A stretch of 6,455 nt of DNA from Rickettsiaceae bacterium (GTDB lineage: Bacteria > Pseudomonadota > Alphaproteobacteria > Rickettsiales > Rickettsiaceae), in the NCBI GenBank assembly GCA_022702085.1, contig JAKONF010000110.1:1-6455 (forward strand), written 5' to 3'. Below are positions 5,055-6,455 of this stretch, piece after piece. The position numbers were made by a program, and so were the translations under genes. Position 1 is the first letter of the stretch, and each line of letters begins with the position of its first letter. A model generated the notes under the pieces. The model did no database searches, was not told the origin of the DNA, and was given only the letters and a program-made list of their open reading frames with translations.

Positions 5055-6455
5055 CTAACCGAGCTTTTTGTGACGATATTTAGGGTTTGTAATATCTTCA
5101 CCTGCTGTTTTAAGAATATATTCATGATAATCTTGATAATTACCTTCAAACCAAGTTGCATCGCCATCTTTATCAAAGGCAATGATATGAGTGGCAATGC
5201 GATCTAAAAACCAGCGATCATGGCTGATTACAAATACGCAACCAGCAAAATCTAAGATAGCATCTTCAAGAGCCCTTAGCGTATCAATGTCCAGGTCATT
5301 TGATGGTTCGTCAAGTAGAATAACATTGGCGCCTCTTTTAAGCAATTTAGCAATATGGACGCGGTTACGTTCGCCGCCAGATAATTTACCTACTTTCTTT
5401 TGTTGATCTGTGCCTTTAAAATTAAATGCTGAGCAGTAAGTACGGCTTTTTACTAATCTATCGCCTAGTTGCATTTCTTCAAGGCCTTCAGAGATTTCTT
5501 CCCAAATAGTTTTATCATCATTCAAATGATCTCTCGATTGATCGACATAACCAAGTTTTACAGTAGAACCGATTTTAACTGAACCACTATCTGGCTCTAT
5601 ATTACCAGTGATCATTTTAAACAAAGTTGATTTTCCGGCGCCATTAGGACCAACTATGCCAACAATTGCTCCTGGTGGAACTTTAAAGCTAAAATCAGAG
5701 AGCAAAGTTTTAGAGCCAAATTTTTTAGCGATATTATCAACTTCAATCACCACATTACCAAGTCGTGGACCGTTTGGTACAACTATTTGCGTAACATTAG
5801 TACTTTTATCTTTTTCTTTGTTTAGTAATTCTTCATAAGCATTTATTCTCGCTTTGCTTTTAGATTGACGAGCTTTAGGTGATTGCTTAATCCATTCTAA
5901 TTCGCTTTTTAGCTGTTTTTTTCTGGTACTTTCTTCTTTGTCTTCAATTTCTAGTTTTGCTTGTTTTTTTTCAAGCCATGCTGAGTAATTTGAATGCCAT
6001 GGCACGCATTCACCGCGGTCAATTTCTAAGATCCACTCGGCAACATTATCAAGAAAATAGCGATCGTGAGTAATAGCAACTACGGTGCCTTTGTAATTTT
6101 TTAAGTAATTTTCTAGCCAAGATACAGATTCTGCATCAAGATGGTTAGTTGGCTCATCAAGCAAGAGCATGTCTGGTTTTTCTAATAATAATTTGCATAG
6201 CGCGACCCTTCTTTTCTCGCCACCAGATATCTTACTTACATCTGCATCTTTGGGAGGGCAACGAAGCGCATTCATAGCAATTTCGATTTCTCGCTCAAGG
6301 CTCCAAGCATCTGCTGCGTCAATTTTTTCCTGTAGCTCTGCCTGCTTAGCGAGTAGTTCATCCATCTCTTTATCGCTCATTTCTTCAGCAAATTTGCTAC
6401 TTACTTCATTGAATTCATCAATTAAAACTTTTTTTTCTTTTAAACTTTCAATGAT
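5055..6455 (-). CDS. ettA: Energy-dependent translational throttle protein EttA (ABC-F ATPase), 5' end cut by window edge
   Basis: A soluble ABC-F protein that binds the ribosomal E site and gates early elongation according to ATP/ADP status. The frame is open to the window edge, giving 466 residues. E. coli EttA has about 555, so about 90 N-terminal residues, including the first Walker A, lie outside. The ATG at 6378-6380 is internal: homology continues upstream of it through part of the arm helices. Visible in order are the first signature ISGGEK (near 6211-6230), Walker B with LLLDEPTNHLD (near 6135-6168) and THDRYFLD. A basic linker with KARQSKSKAR follows. The second domain has Walker A GPNGAGKS (5628-5651), signature LSGGER (5367-5384), Walker B LLDEPSNDLD and SHDRWFLD. 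Both catalytic Glu residues and both switch His are kept. Serine replaces the usual threonine in the second DEPTN, a conservative change. Close agreement with E. coli EttA, down to FNFKG and the KYRHKK tail, separates it from Uup and other ABC-F types. Confidence 0.95.
   Translation of the reverse strand: MIESLKEKKVLIDEFNEVSSKFAEEMSDKEMDELLAKQAELQEKIDAADAWSLEREIEIAMNALRCPPKDADVSKISGGEKRRVALCKLLLEKPDMLLLDEPTNHLDAESVSWLENYLKNYKGTVVAITHDRYFLDNVAEWILEIDRGECVPWHSNYSAWLEKKQAKLEIEDKEESTRKKQLKSELEWIKQSPKARQSKSKARINAYEELLNKEKDKSTNVTQIVVPNGPRLGNVVIEVDNIAKKFGSKTLLSDFSFKVPPGAIVGIVGPNGAGKSTLFKMITGNIEPDSGSVKIGSTVKLGYVDQSRDHLNDDKTIWEEISEGLEEMQLGDRLVKSRTYCSAFNFKGTDQQKKVGKLSGGERNRVHIAKLLKRGANVILLDEPSNDLDIDTLRALEDAILDFAGCVFVISHDRWFLDRIATHIIAFDKDGDATWFEGNYQDYHEYILKTAGEDITNPKYRHKKLG

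Noticed and set aside
4976..5197. A 73-codon minus-strand frame overlapping the ends of ettA and the TatB-like gene
   Set aside because: It lies in another frame across two well-supported genes, has no ribosome binding site or family signal, and reads like low-complexity shadow coding.
5191..5838. Plus-strand frames opposite the second ATPase domain of EttA
   Set aside because: They are antisense shadows of the conserved ABC motifs, with no independent evidence for coding.
5055..6380. ATG at 6378-6380 as the true start of the EttA-like gene
   Set aside because: The frame stays open to the window edge, and the upstream residues continue the arm-domain helices. A start here would lack the first Walker A motif, so the gene is simply cut by the window.
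1..6455. Rickettsial palindromic elements, insertion sequences, CRISPR repeats or toxin-antitoxin genes
   Set aside because: I saw no in-frame insertion in the protein genes, no transposase motif, no regularly spaced repeat and no small paired genes. Coding is continuous and conserved.
2075..6455. A novel defence or multi-gene system formed by ettA, the TatB-like gene, the barrel protein, the peroxiredoxin and dprA
   Set aside because: Each gene belongs to a common housekeeping or envelope family, none has fused or unusual domains, and close spacing is normal in compact genomes.

Overview
The window is an AT-rich (about one-third G+C by eye), densely packed stretch of bacterial chromosome. 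All six protein genes lie on the minus strand, so transcription runs from high to low coordinates. The proteins look alphaproteobacterial. The topoisomerase I in particular resembles the Rickettsiaceae version, judged from memory of that family and not from a search. I therefore read this as a Rickettsia-like obligate intracellular bacterium or a close relative. Family-level placement is fairly likely; the species is not determinable here.

Layout in transcription order: (1) 6455-5055, ettA, an ABC-F ribosome-associated ATPase lacking its N-terminus at the window edge; (2) 5037-4714, a short TatA/TatB-like membrane protein starting 17 bases after ettA; (3) 4661-4023, a small secreted outer-membrane beta-barrel protein with its own good ribosome binding site; (4) a 161-base intergenic region (4022-3862) with candidate promoter elements and weak AT-rich hairpins; (5) 3861-3247, a typical 2-Cys peroxiredoxin; (6) 3225-2083, dprA, the DNA-processing protein of natural transformation; (7) 2075 to beyond position 1, topA, DNA topoisomerase I, lacking its C-terminal end at the window edge.

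Spacing suggests two transcription groups. One is ettA-tatB-like, perhaps continuing into the barrel gene. The other is peroxiredoxin-dprA-topA, with gaps of 21 and 7 bases. The dprA-topA pairing is common in alphaproteobacteria. The peroxiredoxin upstream may simply share the transcript and need not share a pathway.

I found no RNA genes, insertion sequences, CRISPR arrays, phage genes or broken genes. No gene-free stretch exceeds 300 bases. I see no sign of a previously undescribed multi-gene system; this looks like an ordinary core region with a few details worth checking.
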